From Lysobacterales bacterium (GTDB lineage Bacteria > Pseudomonadota > Gammaproteobacteria > Xanthomonadales > Rhodanobacteraceae), in contig QUBV01000010.1 in NCBI GenBank assembly GCA_014338185.1, positions 1 to 64,000 of the forward strand: a DNA stretch of 64,000 nt, read 5' to 3'. The notes below the pieces were generated by a model. It was not told the DNA's origin. It did not search any database and saw only the letters and a list, made by a program, of their open reading frames with translations. Made by a program: the position numbers and the translations under genes. Every line of letters begins with the position of its first letter. Within the stretch, counting starts at the first letter, position 1. Positions 55,020-64,000 of the stretch are shown here, piece by piece.

Positions 55020-58000
55020 CTACATGTTGCGCCGATACTCGCCGCCGACGTCGTACAACGCGTGGCTGATCTGGCCCAGGCTGTGGGTCTTGACCGCCTC
55101 CATGAGCGCGGCGAACACGTTGCGGCGTGCCTGCGCGGTGTCCTGCAGGTAGCGCAGGCCGTGGCCGTCATGCACGTCCTCGTCGGGCGCATCGGCGTCG
55201 GTGCCATGCGCGTGCGAGGTCTCGCCCGTGGGCGCGAGCCGGTTGCGGCTGGCCTGCCACGCGCGCACGTTGTCGATCTGCTGGGTCTTTTCCTGCTCGG
55301 TCGAGCGGATCAGCTCGATCTGGGTCGCGATCTCGCCACCGTGCTCCTTGGGCAGGAAGGTGTTGACGCCCACCAGCGGCAGGCTGCCGTCGTGCTTCTT
55401 GTGCTCGTAGTAGAGGCTTTCTTCCTGGATCTTGCCGCGCTGGTACATCGTGTCCATCGCGCCAAGCACACCGCCACGCTCGCTGATCGCTTCGAACTCC
55501 CGGTACACGGCTTCCTCGACCAGGTCGGTGAGGTACTCGACCGCGAAGCTGCCCTGCCACGGGTTCTCGCAGAAATTGAGCCCGAGTTCCTTGTTGATGA
55601 TCATCTGGATCGCGACCGCGCGCCGCACGCTTTCCTCGGTCGGCGTGGTGATTGCCTCGTCGTAGGCATTGGTGTGCAGCGAGTTGCAGTTGTCGAACAG
55701 CGCATACAGCGCCTGCAGCGTGGTGCGGATGTCGTTGAACTGGATTTCCTGCGCGTGCAGCGACCGGCCCGAGGTCTGGATGTGGTACTTGAGCATCTGG
55801 CTGCGCTCGTTGGCCCCGTAGCGCTCGCGCATCGCGCGCGCCCAGATGCGCCGTGCCACGCGGCCGATCACCGTGTACTCCGGGTCCATGCCATTGCTGA
55901 AGAAGAACGACAGGTTCGGCGCGAAATCATCGATGTGCATGCCGCGCGCGAGGTAGTACTCGACGATGGTGAGGCCGTTGGACAGCGTGAAGGCGAGCTG
56001 CGAGACCGGGTTGGCCCCGGCCTCGGCGATGTGGTAGCCGGAGATCGACACCGAATAGAAGTTGCGCACCTTGTGGTCGACGAAGAACTGCTGGATGTCG
56101 CCCATCATGCGCAGCGCGAACTCGGTGGAGAAGATGCAGGTGTTCTGCGCCTGGTCCTCCTTGAGGATGTCGGCCTGCACGGTGCCGCGCACGGTCGACA
56201 GCGTGTGCGCCTTGATCCGCGCGTAGGTCTCGGCATCGACCAGCTGGTCGCCGCTCACGCCCAGCAGCGCGAGGCCGAGCCCGTCATTGCCGGCCGGCAG
56301 TTCGCCGTGGTAGCGCGGCCGCTCGCGACCCGCGAACAGGGCGTCGATCCGTGCCTGCGCCGCGGCCCAGCGCGCCGGGTCCTGCCTGAGGTGCTTCTCG
56401 ACCTGCTGGTCGATCGCGGTGTTCATGAACATCGCGAGGATGATCGGCGCGGGTCCGTTGATCGTCATCGACACCGAGGTGGTCGGCGCGCACAGGTCGA
56501 AGCCCGAGTAGAGCTTCTTCATGTCGTCGAGCGTGGGCACGTTGACGCCGGAGTTGCCGATCTTGCCGTAGATGTCCGGTCGCGACGCCGGATCCTCACC
56601 ATACAGCGTCACGCTGTCGAACGCGGTCGACAGGCGCGCCGCGGGCAGGCCCTGGCTCAGGTAGTGGAAGCGCCGGTTGGTGCGTTCGGGCGTGCCCTCG
56701 CCCGCGAACATGCGGATCGGGTCCTCACCGCTGCGCCGGTACGGATACACGCCCGCGGTGTAGGGATAGGCACCGGGCAGGTTCTCCTTGAGCAGGAACA
56801 CCAGCAGTTCGCCCCAGCCCTGGTAGCGCGGCGCGGCGATCTTCGGGATCTTTTCGTGCGACAGCGACTCGCGGTAGTTGTCCACGCGGATGGTCTTGCC
56901 GCGCACCTCGTACTCGTTGACATCGGCGGTGATCGACGCGCGCCGCGCCGGCCATTCGCGCAACAGCCGCAGCGCATCGGCGTCGAGCGCCTGCAACGCC
57001 TCGTTGTAGCGGCGGCGCAAGGTGCACAGCGCCGCATCACCGTCGCGCAGCGCCGCATCCGGATACAGGTCGAGCGCGCTCGGCTGCTGCGCATCGCCCA
57101 GTTCGCGCAGCGCCTGCCAGCAGGCCTGCGCGCGGTCGGCGAGGGTGGCCTGCGCCTGCACCCGCGCGTTGATCGCACGGCCCTGCTCGGCGATCTCGGC
57201 CAGGTAGCGCACGCGGCTGCCCGGGATGAGCACGGTCGCGCGCGGTTCCTTGATCGTGGTGTCCAGCTGCGGCTGGAAGTCGCAATGCGCCGACAACGGC
57301 GCGCCTGAACCATTCGCCGCATCGCCGCCAGCGAGCTTGTGCCGCAGCAGGCGGCACAGGTTGACGAACATCCAGCTCACGCCGGGATCGTTGAACTGGC
57401 TCGCGATGGTCGGATACACCGGCACCTGGTCGTCGGGGGTCTGGAACGCGACGCGATTGCGCTTCCACTGCTTGCGCACGTCGCGCAACGCATCCTCGGC
57501 ACCGCGCTTGTCGAACTTGTTGAGCACGATGAGTTCGGCGAAGTCGAGCATGTCGATCTTCTCGAGCTGGCTGGCCGCGCCGTAGTCGCTCGTCATCACG
57601 TACACCGGGAAGTCGACCAGGTCGACGATCTCCGAATCGGACTGGCCGATGCCGGCGGTCTCGACGATCACGAGGTCGTACTCCTGCGCGCGCAGGAACG
57701 CGATGCAATCCTTGAGCATCGCATTGGTGGCCGCGTGCTGGCGCCGCGTGGCCATCGAGCGCATGAACACGCGATGGCTGCGCAGGCAGTTCATGCGGAT
57801 GCGGTCGCCCAGCAATGCGCCACCCGAGCGGCGCCGGGTCGGGTCGACCGCGAGCACCGCGATGCGCATCTGCGGAAAGGCGTGCAGGAAGCGCAGCAGC
57901 AATTCATCCACCACACTCGACTTGCCGGCACCGCCGGTGCCGGTGATGCCGAGCACCGGGGTGCGGCCGCCGGCCAGCTGCCACTGCTTGCGCTGGCGCT

Positions 58001-58583
58001 CCAGCGCCGCTTCGTCGTGGCGGCCCTGCTCGATCGCGGTGAGCGCATGGCCAACCGCGATCTCGTCGTCGATCGCGACCTGGGTGGCGGGCGGCGCGAG
58101 CTGCGGCTCGCGCGCCAAGCGCGCCTGCGCCGCGGCGCGCGCGCGCGTCACCACGTCCTCGATCATCGGCACCAGGCCCATGTGCATGCCGTCGTTGGGG
58201 TGGTAGATGCGCTCGACGCCGTAGGCCTCCAGTTCGCGGATTTCCTCGGGCGTGATCGTGCCGCCGCCACCACCGAACACGCGGATGTGCGCCGCGCCCT
58301 TGTCCTTGAGCATGTCCACCATGTAGCGGAAATACTCCATGTGGCCGCCCTGGTAGGAGCTCAGCGCGATCGCATCGGCATCCTCCTGCAGCGCCGCGCG
58401 CACCACATCCTCGACCGAGCGGTTGTGGCCCAGGTGCACCACTTCGGCGCCCTGCGCCTGGATCAGGCGGCGCATGATGTTGATCGCGGCGTCATGGCCA
58501 TCGAACAGGCTGCCCGCGGTGACGAAGCGCAGCGGCACGGGTTCCACGGCGGGTACGGCGGCGGTGGTGGCGGGAATGCTCAT
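55020..58583 (-). CDS. icmF: Fused isobutyryl-CoA mutase IcmF
   Basis: A 1187-residue fusion of three parts: B12-binding domain ([32 protein letters not shown], cobalt-ligand H30), G-protein chaperone domain of the MeaB type ([18 protein letters not shown]-loop 215-222; [23 protein letters not shown]), and the radical mutase barrel ([36 protein letters not shown] onward). The domain order is that of IcmF, which interconverts isobutyryl-CoA and n-butyryl-CoA with adenosylcobalamin, and the phenylalanine in RMFAGEG fits IcmF rather than methylmalonyl-CoA mutase. It is divergent from leucine dehydrogenase, linking it to branched-chain amino acid breakdown. The ATG at 58583 gives the canonical start. 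Confidence 0.93.
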   Translation of the reverse strand: MSIPATTAAVPAVEPVPLRFVTAGSLFDGHDAAINIMRRLIQAQGAEVVHLGHNRSVEDVVRAALQEDADAIALSSYQGGHMEYFRYMVDMLKDKGAAHIRVFGGGGGTITPEEIRELEAYGVERIYHPNDGMHMGLVPMIEDVVTRARAAAQARLAREPQLAPPATQVAIDDEIAVGHALTAIEQGRHDEAALERQRKQWQLAGGRTPVLGITGTGGAGKSSVVDELLLRFLHAFPQMRIAVLAVDPTRRRSGGALLGDRIRMNCLRSHRVFMRSMATRRQHAATNAMLKDCIAFLRAQEYDLVIVETAGIGQSDSEIVDLVDFPVYVMTSDYGAASQLEKIDMLDFAELIVLNKFDKRGAEDALRDVRKQWKRNRVAFQTPDDQVPVYPTIASQFNDPGVSWMFVNLCRLLRHKLAGGDAANGSGAPLSAHCDFQPQLDTTIKEPRATVLIPGSRVRYLAEIAEQGRAINARVQAQATLADRAQACWQALRELGDAQQPSALDLYPDAALRDGDAALCTLRRRYNEALQALDADALRLLREWPARRASITADVNEYEVRGKTIRVDNYRESLSHEKIPKIAAPRYQGWGELLVFLLKENLPGAYPYTAGVYPYRRSGEDPIRMFAGEGTPERTNRRFHYLSQGLPAARLSTAFDSVTLYGEDPASRPDIYGKIGNSGVNVPTLDDMKKLYSGFDLCAPTTSVSMTINGPAPIILAMFMNTAIDQQVEKHLRQDPARWAAAQARIDALFAGRERPRYHGELPAGNDGLGLALLGVSGDQLVDAETYARIKAHTLSTVRGTVQADILKEDQAQNTCIFSTEFALRMMGDIQQFFVDHKVRNFYSVSISGYHIAEAGANPVSQLAFTLSNGLTIVEYYLARGMHIDDFAPNLSFFFSNGMDPEYTVIGRVARRIWARAMRERYGANERSQMLKYHIQTSGRSLHAQEIQFNDIRTTLQALYALFDNCNSLHTNAYDEAITTPTEESVRRAVAIQMIINKELGLNFCENPWQGSFAVEYLTDLVEEAVYREFEAISERGGVLGAMDTMYQRGKIQEESLYYEHKKHDGSLPLVGVNTFLPKEHGGEIATQIELIRSTEQEKTQQIDNVRAWQASRNRLAPTGETSHAHGTDADAPDEDVHDGHGLRYLQDTAQARRNVFAALMEAVKTHSLGQISHALYDVGGEYRRNM

Positions 58584-58715
58584 GATCGATGACTCGCGGG
58601 CCGGCAGCGCTGGAAAGGCCGATTTTACTACGTTCGCGCCGGTCGGCCGCGCACGCGCGGGCATCGCGCCATAACCGCGCCGCCGGCGGGCGTCAATGCT
58701 GCGCTGCGGACTGTC

Positions 58716-58740
58716 CCCGCATGATGCGGGCCACTACACT
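58716..58740 (+). promoter_or_regulatory. Palindromic operator and -10 box between icmF and leucine dehydrogenase
   Basis: The perfect 15-bp palindrome CCCGCATGATGCGGG (58716-58730) is followed by TACACT (58735-58740), a plausible -10 box for leucine dehydrogenase. The palindrome covers the -35/spacer region, so a bound repressor would block it. It lies in the 268-bp divergent region. Confidence 0.55.
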
Positions 58741-58851
58741 ACGCGCCCTGCACGGCCACCCCGGCCGCATCCTCACCGCACCATCCACCCAACCCACGCC
58801 CGCGCATGTGTCGCGCGACCGCACGCATCACGGGCCCGCGCAGGAGTTGCC

Positions 58852-59955
58852 ATGTTGTTCGAAACCCTCGCCACCACCGGCCATGAGCAGGTCGTGTTCT
58901 GCCACAACAAGGACGCCGGCCTCAAGGCGATCATCGCGATCCACAATACCGTGCTCGGCCCCGCCCTCGGCGGCACCCGCATGTGGCCGTACAAGACCGA
59001 GGCCGAGGCGCTCAACGACGTGCTGCGCCTGTCGCGCGGCATGACCTACAAGAATGCGGTCGCGGGCCTCAACATCGGTGGTGGCAAGGCGGTCATCATC
59101 GGCGATCCGGCCAAGGACAAGTCCGAGGCGCTGTTCCGCGCCTTCGGCCGCTTCGTCAACTCGCTCGGTGGGCGCTACATCACCGCCGAGGACGTCGGTA
59201 TCGACGTCAACGACATGGAATACGTGTTCCGCGAGACCGAGTTCGTGACTGGCGTGCACCAGGTGCACGGCGGCTCGGGCGATCCCTCGCCGTTCACCGC
59301 ATTCGGCACGCTGCAGGGACTCATGGCCGCGCTCAACCACAAGCACGGCAACGAGGACGTGGGCAAGTACAGCTTCGCGGTGCAGGGCCTGGGCCATGTC
59401 GGCATGGAGTTCGTCAAGCTGCTGCGCGAGCAGGGCGCCAAGGTGTTCGTGACCGACATCCACAAGGACCGCGTGCAGCGCGCGGTCGACGAGCACGGCT
59501 GCACCGCGGTCGGCCTCGACGAGATCTACGATGTCGACGCCGACGTGTACAGCCCGTGCGCGCTGGGTGGCACGCTCAACGACAAGACCATCGACCGGAT
59601 CAAGGCCAAGATCATCTGTGGTGCGGCCAACAACCAGCTCGCCGACGATGCGATCGGCGACGAACTCGATCGCCGCGGCGTGGTGTATGCACCCGACTAC
59701 GCGGTCAATGCCGGTGGCGTGATGAACGTGTCGCTGGAAATCGACGGCTACAACCGTGAGCGGGCGATGCGCATGATGCGCACGATCTACTACAACGTCG
59801 GGCGCATCTTCCAGATCGCCGCGCGCGATGGCATCCCCACCTACAAGGCGGCCGACCGCATGGCCGAAGAGCGCATCGCCGCGATCGGCAAGATCAAGCT
59901 GCCCATGATGGGCAATAGCGGACCGCGCTTCCTCGGCCGCATGCGCGGGCAGTAG
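58852..59955 (+). CDS. ldh: Leucine (branched-chain amino acid) dehydrogenase
   Basis: A 367-residue NAD-dependent enzyme that deaminates leucine, valine and isoleucine to 2-oxo acids. Visible blocks are AIHNTVLGPALGGTRMWPY, the catalytic lysine in GLNIGGGKAVIIG (K79), ITAEDVGIDVNDMEYV, GSGDPSPFTAFGTLQGL, the Rossmann motif VQGLGHVGMEFVKLL and VVYAPDYAVNAGGVMNV. Length and motifs are typical. AGGAG lies 6 bp before the ATG. Together with divergent icmF it suggests a branched-chain amino acid catabolic unit (valine to isobutyryl-CoA to butyryl-CoA). Confidence 0.93.
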   Translation: MLFETLATTGHEQVVFCHNKDAGLKAIIAIHNTVLGPALGGTRMWPYKTEAEALNDVLRLSRGMTYKNAVAGLNIGGGKAVIIGDPAKDKSEALFRAFGRFVNSLGGRYITAEDVGIDVNDMEYVFRETEFVTGVHQVHGGSGDPSPFTAFGTLQGLMAALNHKHGNEDVGKYSFAVQGLGHVGMEFVKLLREQGAKVFVTDIHKDRVQRAVDEHGCTAVGLDEIYDVDADVYSPCALGGTLNDKTIDRIKAKIICGAANNQLADDAIGDELDRRGVVYAPDYAVNAGGVMNVSLEIDGYNRERAMRMMRTIYYNVGRIFQIAARDGIPTYKAADRMAEERIAAIGKIKLPMMGNSGPRFLGRMRGQ

Positions 59956-60042
59956 GCGCCGGCGGCGCATGCCACGCGTCCCCGCGACGGCTGCCGCGCC
60001 CGCACGGTGCGTTGCCCGCTGATTGCTGCTAGCGTGCGCGTG

Positions 60043-61734
60043 ATGAATGCGCGCGCACGCGACTGGCTGCACGGATGGCGCCACGGCCTCGTCATGGGGT
60101 CGCTGCTCGCATGCCTGGCGGTATGGCTGCAGGCGCCGTGCAAAGCCGCGGACATCGCGCTGCAGGGCCAATGGCGCGCAGCGCAGTCGGCGGACGCACC
60201 CGCGCCAGCCGACGCTGCCGCGGCGCAGTGGCAATCGTTCGCGCCCGGCCGCTTCACGCGCATCGCGCCCGCCGGGGGACAGGCATGGATCGAGCTGCGT
60301 GCGCAGGATGGCGCCTGGCCCGCCGCGCCATGGGTGCTGAGCGTGTTCAATGCCGGCCTGCAGCAGCTGACGCTGCACGATGCGCACGGACAGGTCCTGG
60401 CGCAGGCGCAACTGGGCCGCCACGAGGGTCGGGTCTGGCCCGGGCATGGGCGCGTGGCGTTCATGTTCGATGGTGGGCCCGGCCCCGGCGCAACCCTGCT
60501 CCTGCACGTCGATTCGCGTCATGTGATCGCGGGCGCGCTGCGCTTCAGCGCCGAATCCGCGCCCGATTTCCTGCGCAGCGATGCCCGCTGGCTCGCGCTG
60601 GCCAGCGCCTCGCTCGGCATCATGCTCGCGATGGCATTGATCGCGCTGGTGTTCGCGCAGCGCCTGCGCGATGTCACCTTCCTGCACTACGCGATCTTCA
60701 TCGCGGGCTACGCCTTCATCCTCGCGCTGCAGAGCGGCTACGTGTTCGAGCCGCTGGGCTGGTGGTGGCTCGCGTCCGCACCGCGCGTGTGGGGCCGCAT
60801 CGCGGTGGCGACCACGCTTGCGGCCGCCACGTTGTTCTTCATCCACTACGCCGATCTGGCGCGCTACGCGCCGCGTGCGCGCAGCGTGCTGGTCGCATTC
60901 AGCAGCTTCGCGGTCGCCACCGCGCTGCTCGGGCTGCTGCCATTCGGCCGCGACCTCAGCGCCAGCCTCATCAACCCGCTGCTGATCCTCGGCGGCCCGC
61001 TGTTCCTGGGCATCGCGCTGCACGCGGCGCGGCGCGGCTCGTTCTATGCAGGCCTGTTCATGCTGGGCTGGACCCCGCTGCTGGCCGCCACCGTGCTCGG
61101 CAGTGCCCAGCTCTACGGAGTCACGCCCGACTGGATCTGGTCGGATGAAGCAGCGTTCGGCTGCGGCGCGATCGAGGCCATCGTGTTCTCGCTCGCGCTG
61201 GCCTATCGCACGCTGGACCTGCGCACGGCCTTCGAGCAGGCGCGCGAACAGGCCGAAATCGACCCCTTGACCGGCCTGTACAACCGCCGCGGCTGGGCCA
61301 ACCGCGTGAGTCGCTTGCCCGCGGCCAGCGGCGCGCTGGGCCCATTGGCGCTGCTGTTCCTCGATCTTGACCACTTCAAGCAGCTCAACGACAGCCGCGG
61401 CCACCAGGTCGGCGATGCCGTGCTGCGCGGGCTGGCCGATGCGATCCGCGGCGAGCTGCGCGCGGGCGACCTCTGCGGCCGCTATGGCGGCGAGGAGTTC
61501 GTGGTGGCGCTGCCCGGCCTCGATGCCAGCGGCGCCAGCGAGCTCGCGCAGCGGCTGCGCCTGCGCGTACGCCGCGGCCTGGGCGTGGGTGCGCCCGACG
61601 CCACGATCAGTATCGGCGTGGCCGTGCGCCTGCCGGACGAGTCCCTGCCCGACCTCATCCGTCGCGCCGACCGCGCGATGTACGCGGCCAAGCAGGCCGG
61701 TCGCGACACCGTGATGCTCGCCGACACCGCCTGA
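60043..61734 (+). CDS. Diguanylate cyclase with exported sensor and 7-TM DISM-like region
   Basis: A 563-residue protein. A signal-anchor (about 14-36) is followed by a periplasmic beta-sandwich of about 145 residues (WQSFAPGRFTRIAPAGGQAWIELRAQDG) and then seven hydrophobic segments (about 195-390) typical of the 7TMR-DISM layout. The C-terminal GGDEF domain (about 410-555) is intact: DPLTGLYNRRGWANRV, LDLDHFKQLNDSRGHQVGDAVL and GRYGGEEFVVALP (GGEEF 482-486), with inhibitory-site RAGD five residues upstream. It probably senses an extracellular ligand, perhaps a carbohydrate, and makes cyclic-di-GMP. A -10-like TAGCGT ends 7 bp before the ATG. Confidence 0.9.
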   Translation: MNARARDWLHGWRHGLVMGSLLACLAVWLQAPCKAADIALQGQWRAAQSADAPAPADAAAAQWQSFAPGRFTRIAPAGGQAWIELRAQDGAWPAAPWVLSVFNAGLQQLTLHDAHGQVLAQAQLGRHEGRVWPGHGRVAFMFDGGPGPGATLLLHVDSRHVIAGALRFSAESAPDFLRSDARWLALASASLGIMLAMALIALVFAQRLRDVTFLHYAIFIAGYAFILALQSGYVFEPLGWWWLASAPRVWGRIAVATTLAAATLFFIHYADLARYAPRARSVLVAFSSFAVATALLGLLPFGRDLSASLINPLLILGGPLFLGIALHAARRGSFYAGLFMLGWTPLLAATVLGSAQLYGVTPDWIWSDEAAFGCGAIEAIVFSLALAYRTLDLRTAFEQAREQAEIDPLTGLYNRRGWANRVSRLPAASGALGPLALLFLDLDHFKQLNDSRGHQVGDAVLRGLADAIRGELRAGDLCGRYGGEEFVVALPGLDASGASELAQRLRLRVRRGLGVGAPDATISIGVAVRLPDESLPDLIRRADRAMYAAKQAGRDTVMLADTA

Positions 61735-61782
61735 GCGCGGACCACCGCGGCTGCGACGAGGTTGCCGCGCGCGACGCCCACC

Positions 61783-62568
61783 TCACTGGCCTGGCGCAAA
61801 CGCCTCGGTGAAGAACGCGCGCATGTGCGCAAACGCGCGCCGCGCCGTGCGCTCGTCGTATTGGCAGCCGGCCGCGGCGCCGGTCGCGGTCGGGATCGCG
61901 AAGCAGTGCACCGCGCCGCCGTAGCTCACGAACTGCCAATCGGCCTTGGCCTGGCGCATCTCCTGCTGGAAGGCGGCGATCTCCTCGGGTGATTCGTAGA
62001 CATCGTCGGCGCCATGCAGCACCAGCACGCGCGCCTTGATGTCATCCTTGAACGCGGGATCCCCCTTGAGTCCGCCATGGAAGGACACCACGCCCGCGAC
62101 CGCGGCACCGCTGCGCGCGAGGTCGAGCACGCTGGTGCCGCCGAAGCAGAAACCGATCGCGCCCCAATGGCGCCCGTCCAGCGGCGCCTTGCCCTGCTGC
62201 GCCTTGAGCTGCGCGAGCGCGCCGTTGATGCGTGCACGCAACTGCGCGCGATCGGCATACAGCTTGCCCACCAGCGCACCGGCCTCCTCGCCGTTGCCGG
62301 GACGCACACCGGTGCCGTACATGTCGGCCACGAGGATCACGTAGTCCTTGCCCGCGATCTGCTTGGCCAGCGCCACGCTCGCGGGAGTCACGCCGAACCA
62401 GTCGGGCGCCATCACGATGCCCGGTCGCGGCGTGGCCACCGCGTCGTCATACACGAGCATGCCCTGCAGCTTGCTGCCGCCTACCGCGTAGTCGAGCGGC
62501 TGCGCCACCATCGCGGCCTGCACGGGCGAGGCCAGGGCCATGGCAAGGGCGAGCAGGCTGGTGCGCAT
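61783..62568 (-). CDS. Exported dienelactone hydrolase family protein
   Basis: A 261-residue alpha/beta hydrolase with a signal peptide at about 1-19 (PVQA-AM), so periplasmic. The catalytic triad of the family is visible: nucleophile Cys141 in AIGFCFGGTSVLDL, acid in LVLHGADDVYES (D188 or D189) and His221 in YGGAVHCFAIP. The N-terminal LQGMLVYDDAVATPRPGIVMAPDWFGVTP is the usual start of the dienelactone hydrolase fold. Substrates of exported members are largely unknown. It is convergent with the diguanylate cyclase gene and on the same strand as murD2, which lies 69 bp upstream. Confidence 0.88.
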   Translation of the reverse strand: MRTSLLALAMALASPVQAAMVAQPLDYAVGGSKLQGMLVYDDAVATPRPGIVMAPDWFGVTPASVALAKQIAGKDYVILVADMYGTGVRPGNGEEAGALVGKLYADRAQLRARINGALAQLKAQQGKAPLDGRHWGAIGFCFGGTSVLDLARSGAAVAGVVSFHGGLKGDPAFKDDIKARVLVLHGADDVYESPEEIAAFQQEMRQAKADWQFVSYGGAVHCFAIPTATGAAAGCQYDERTARRAFAHMRAFFTEAFAPGQ

Positions 62569-62637
62569 GGTCGACTCCGGATCCGGGGACAAGGCACGAT
62601 CATAGCCGCGCCCGACGTCCGCGTCCGCACTGCCCGC

Positions 62638-63999
62638 TCAGGCGATGCCCAGTCCCTCGATGTTGCCGATCGCGGCCGGGTCGAAGCCCGCGAGTTTGGC
62701 GAAATGCGCGCCGCGTGCGGCGTAGTCGCGGTACTGGTCGAAACTCGGTGCGCCCGGCGACAGCAGCACCACGCCGCCGGCCGGCGTGAGCTCGCGCGCG
62801 CGCGCCACCGCCTCGTCCACGGCCGCCACCTCGACCAGCCGGTAGGCGCCGCCGGTCGCGCGCAGCAAGGCCGCGATGCGCGGACCGTTGGCACCCATCG
62901 TGATCACCGCCTGCGGCGGCTGCGCGCGCACATGCTCGGCGAAGTCGCGCCAGTCCAGGCCGCGCTCGAAGCCGCCCACCAGCACGCTCACCGCACGGCC
63001 GGCCAGGCTTGCGAGCGCCTCGCGCGTGGCCTGCGGCGTGGTGGCGATGCTGTCGTCGTACCAGGTCAGGCCATCCCGCTCGCCCAGTCGTTGCAGGCGG
63101 TGCGGCAGCGCGCGGAAGCGCGCGATCGCAGGCGCCGCGGCCAGCGCATCCTCGCCGGCCGCCTCGATCGCCGCGAGCGCCGCGCACAGGTTGGTCGCAT
63201 TGTGCGCACCCGGCAGCGGCGAGCGCGCGAGCTCGAACACGCGCAGCGCACCGCGATGCACACCGCCGGCGGCAACGTGCCAACCCGCGGCGTCGGCAAA
63301 ACCGAGCGCGCGCGGATGGCGCGCGGCACATTCGGCCAGCACGGGCTGGCCGGCATGGAACACCAGCGTGCGCGCCGCCTGCGCCAGCGCGAGCTTGTCG
63401 GCCACGTAGCGCTCGCGGCTGCCGTGCCAGTCCAGGTGTTCCTCGTACACGTTGTTGAGCACGCCGACCTCGACCGCGCCCGCGTCGCGGGTCTGGAAGC
63501 TCGACAGCTCCACCACCCACCAGTCCGGCTCGGGCGCGGCATCGAGCAGGCGCAACAGCGGCAGGCCGATGTTGCCCGCGAGCGCCACGCGCCGGCCCAG
63601 CGCGCGCAGCAGGTGCGCGATCAATGCAGTGACCGTGCTCTTGCCCTTGGTGCCGGTGACCGCGATCACGCGCGCATCCGGATGCTCGGCGAACCACAGC
63701 GCGGTGCCCGAGGTGAAGCGCGTGCCGCGCTGCTGCGCCGCGAGCAACTCGGGCCGGTACGCGCTCACGCCCGGCGACTTGATCACCACCTCGCAGCGCG
63801 ACAGCGCGTCCGCGTCGGGCGCATGGGTGACCACCTCGAACGGCGTGTGGTCGGGCACGTCGCACAGCTCGGCCTCGCTGCAGAACAGCAGTGGCCGCAG
63901 TTGCGGCAGGCGTTCGTGCAAGGCCGCCAGCGCGGCGCGGCCTTCGCGGCCGCATCCCCATACCGCCACGCGCCGCCCGGCGAGATCCGCTATGCGCAT
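62638..63999 (-). CDS. murD2: MurD-type ligase, probably MurD2 (UDP-MurNAc-L-Ala--L-Glu ligase)
   Basis: A 453-residue Mur ligase that adds glutamate to UDP-MurNAc-L-alanine in peptidoglycan precursor synthesis. The first residues RIADLAGRRVAVWGCGREGRAALAALHERLP and IKSPGVSAYRPEL form the UDP-binding domain. ATP binding is at VIAVTGTKGKSTVTALIAHLL (116-122). FQTRDAGAVEVGVLNNVYEEHLDWHGSRERYVADK and LPHRLQRLGERDGLTWYDDSIATTP mark the central and C-terminal domains. The sequence style is that of the divergent Xanthomonas MurD2, which uses L-Glu instead of D-Glu and is paired with the epimerase MurL; murL would lie just past the right edge. Ligase identity is near certain; the L-Glu specificity is inferred. 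Confidence 0.8.
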   Translation of the reverse strand: MRIADLAGRRVAVWGCGREGRAALAALHERLPQLRPLLFCSEAELCDVPDHTPFEVVTHAPDADALSRCEVVIKSPGVSAYRPELLAAQQRGTRFTSGTALWFAEHPDARVIAVTGTKGKSTVTALIAHLLRALGRRVALAGNIGLPLLRLLDAAPEPDWWVVELSSFQTRDAGAVEVGVLNNVYEEHLDWHGSRERYVADKLALAQAARTLVFHAGQPVLAECAARHPRALGFADAAGWHVAAGGVHRGALRVFELARSPLPGAHNATNLCAALAAIEAAGEDALAAAPAIARFRALPHRLQRLGERDGLTWYDDSIATTPQATREALASLAGRAVSVLVGGFERGLDWRDFAEHVRAQPPQAVITMGANGPRIAALLRATGGAYRLVEVAAVDEAVARARELTPAGGVVLLSPGAPSFDQYRDYAARGAHFAKLAGFDPAAIGNIEGLGIA

Positions 64000-64000
64000 G

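Noticed and set aside
58828-61404. 858-codon minus-strand frame opposite leucine dehydrogenase and the DISM cyclase
   Set aside because: Shadow frame: it spans two unrelated real genes and their intergenic gap without a break in style.

Overview
This 64 kb window is very GC-rich chromosomal DNA with tightly packed genes on both strands. The gene set points to a gammaproteobacterium of the order Lysobacterales (Xanthomonadales), perhaps a Dokdonella/Rhodanobacter/Xanthomonas relative. The main reasons are the AmgK-MurU cell-wall recycling pair, a MurD ligase of the divergent Xanthomonas MurD2 type, and a style of exported protein ending in a short D-x-x-F-x-D-G-F-D tail. I see no rRNA, tRNA, CRISPR array, insertion sequence or prophage, so this is core chromosome with lineage-specific accessory genes.

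Layout. 0-4 kb: the 3' part of ssb is cut by the window edge, followed by a small MscS channel, ispB and the overlapping amgK-murU pair. 4-12.3 kb: a small exported protein, a large exported M14 metallopeptidase, an exported beta-helix protein, then a MerR-like regulator followed by a VIT/von Willebrand A protein. 12.3-22.7 kb: leuS; an exported protein with a C-terminal S74 (endosialidase) chaperone domain and its small partner; an exported TPR-like protein; an exported amidohydrolase; a class I glutamine amidotransferase; a SemiSWEET; a cytochrome c fusion; and a CnoX-type thioredoxin. 22.7-26.6 kb: two tandem paralogous exported beta-helix proteins with choice-of-anchor Q domains. 26.6-36 kb: a GNAT-like protein, a TIGR03032 protein, a P-loop kinase, DUF502, an M14 peptidase and two tandem M13 peptidases. 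36-42 kb: tryptophanase, an Lrp regulator divergent from a Cys/Met PLP lyase, and a cupin-hemerythrin fusion. 40.6-45.8 kb and 60-61.7 kb: four cyclic-di-GMP enzymes. 45.9-54.1 kb: a PEP-mutase-like enzyme, an RND efflux pair, and an SPFH/zinc-ribbon/small membrane protein cassette. 54.2-64 kb: a histidine phosphatase, IcmF divergent from leucine dehydrogenase, a dienelactone hydrolase and MurD2.

Three functional themes recur. (1) Cell wall: AmgK and MurU recycle MurNAc, MurD2 (with MurL expected just beyond the right edge) would supply glutamate to the stem peptide, and IspB supplies a quinone side chain. (2) Amino-acid use: exported peptidases (2x M14, 2x M13, an M38-like amidohydrolase) fit with tryptophanase, a methionine gamma-lyase-like enzyme, leucine dehydrogenase and IcmF, suggesting a proteolytic organism that burns amino acids. 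(3) Signalling: four GGDEF proteins, all with an intact active-site motif and an inhibitory-site motif.

The most interesting item is a set of four exported proteins, encoded at three places, that end in nearly the same ten-residue tail (D-[LTS]-[LI]-F-x-[DH]-G-[FL]-[DE]). In two of them the tail directly follows a choice-of-anchor Q domain, the domain type that elsewhere sits just before known C-terminal sorting signals. This looks like an undescribed surface-sorting or secretion signal; no processing enzyme is recognisable inside the window.
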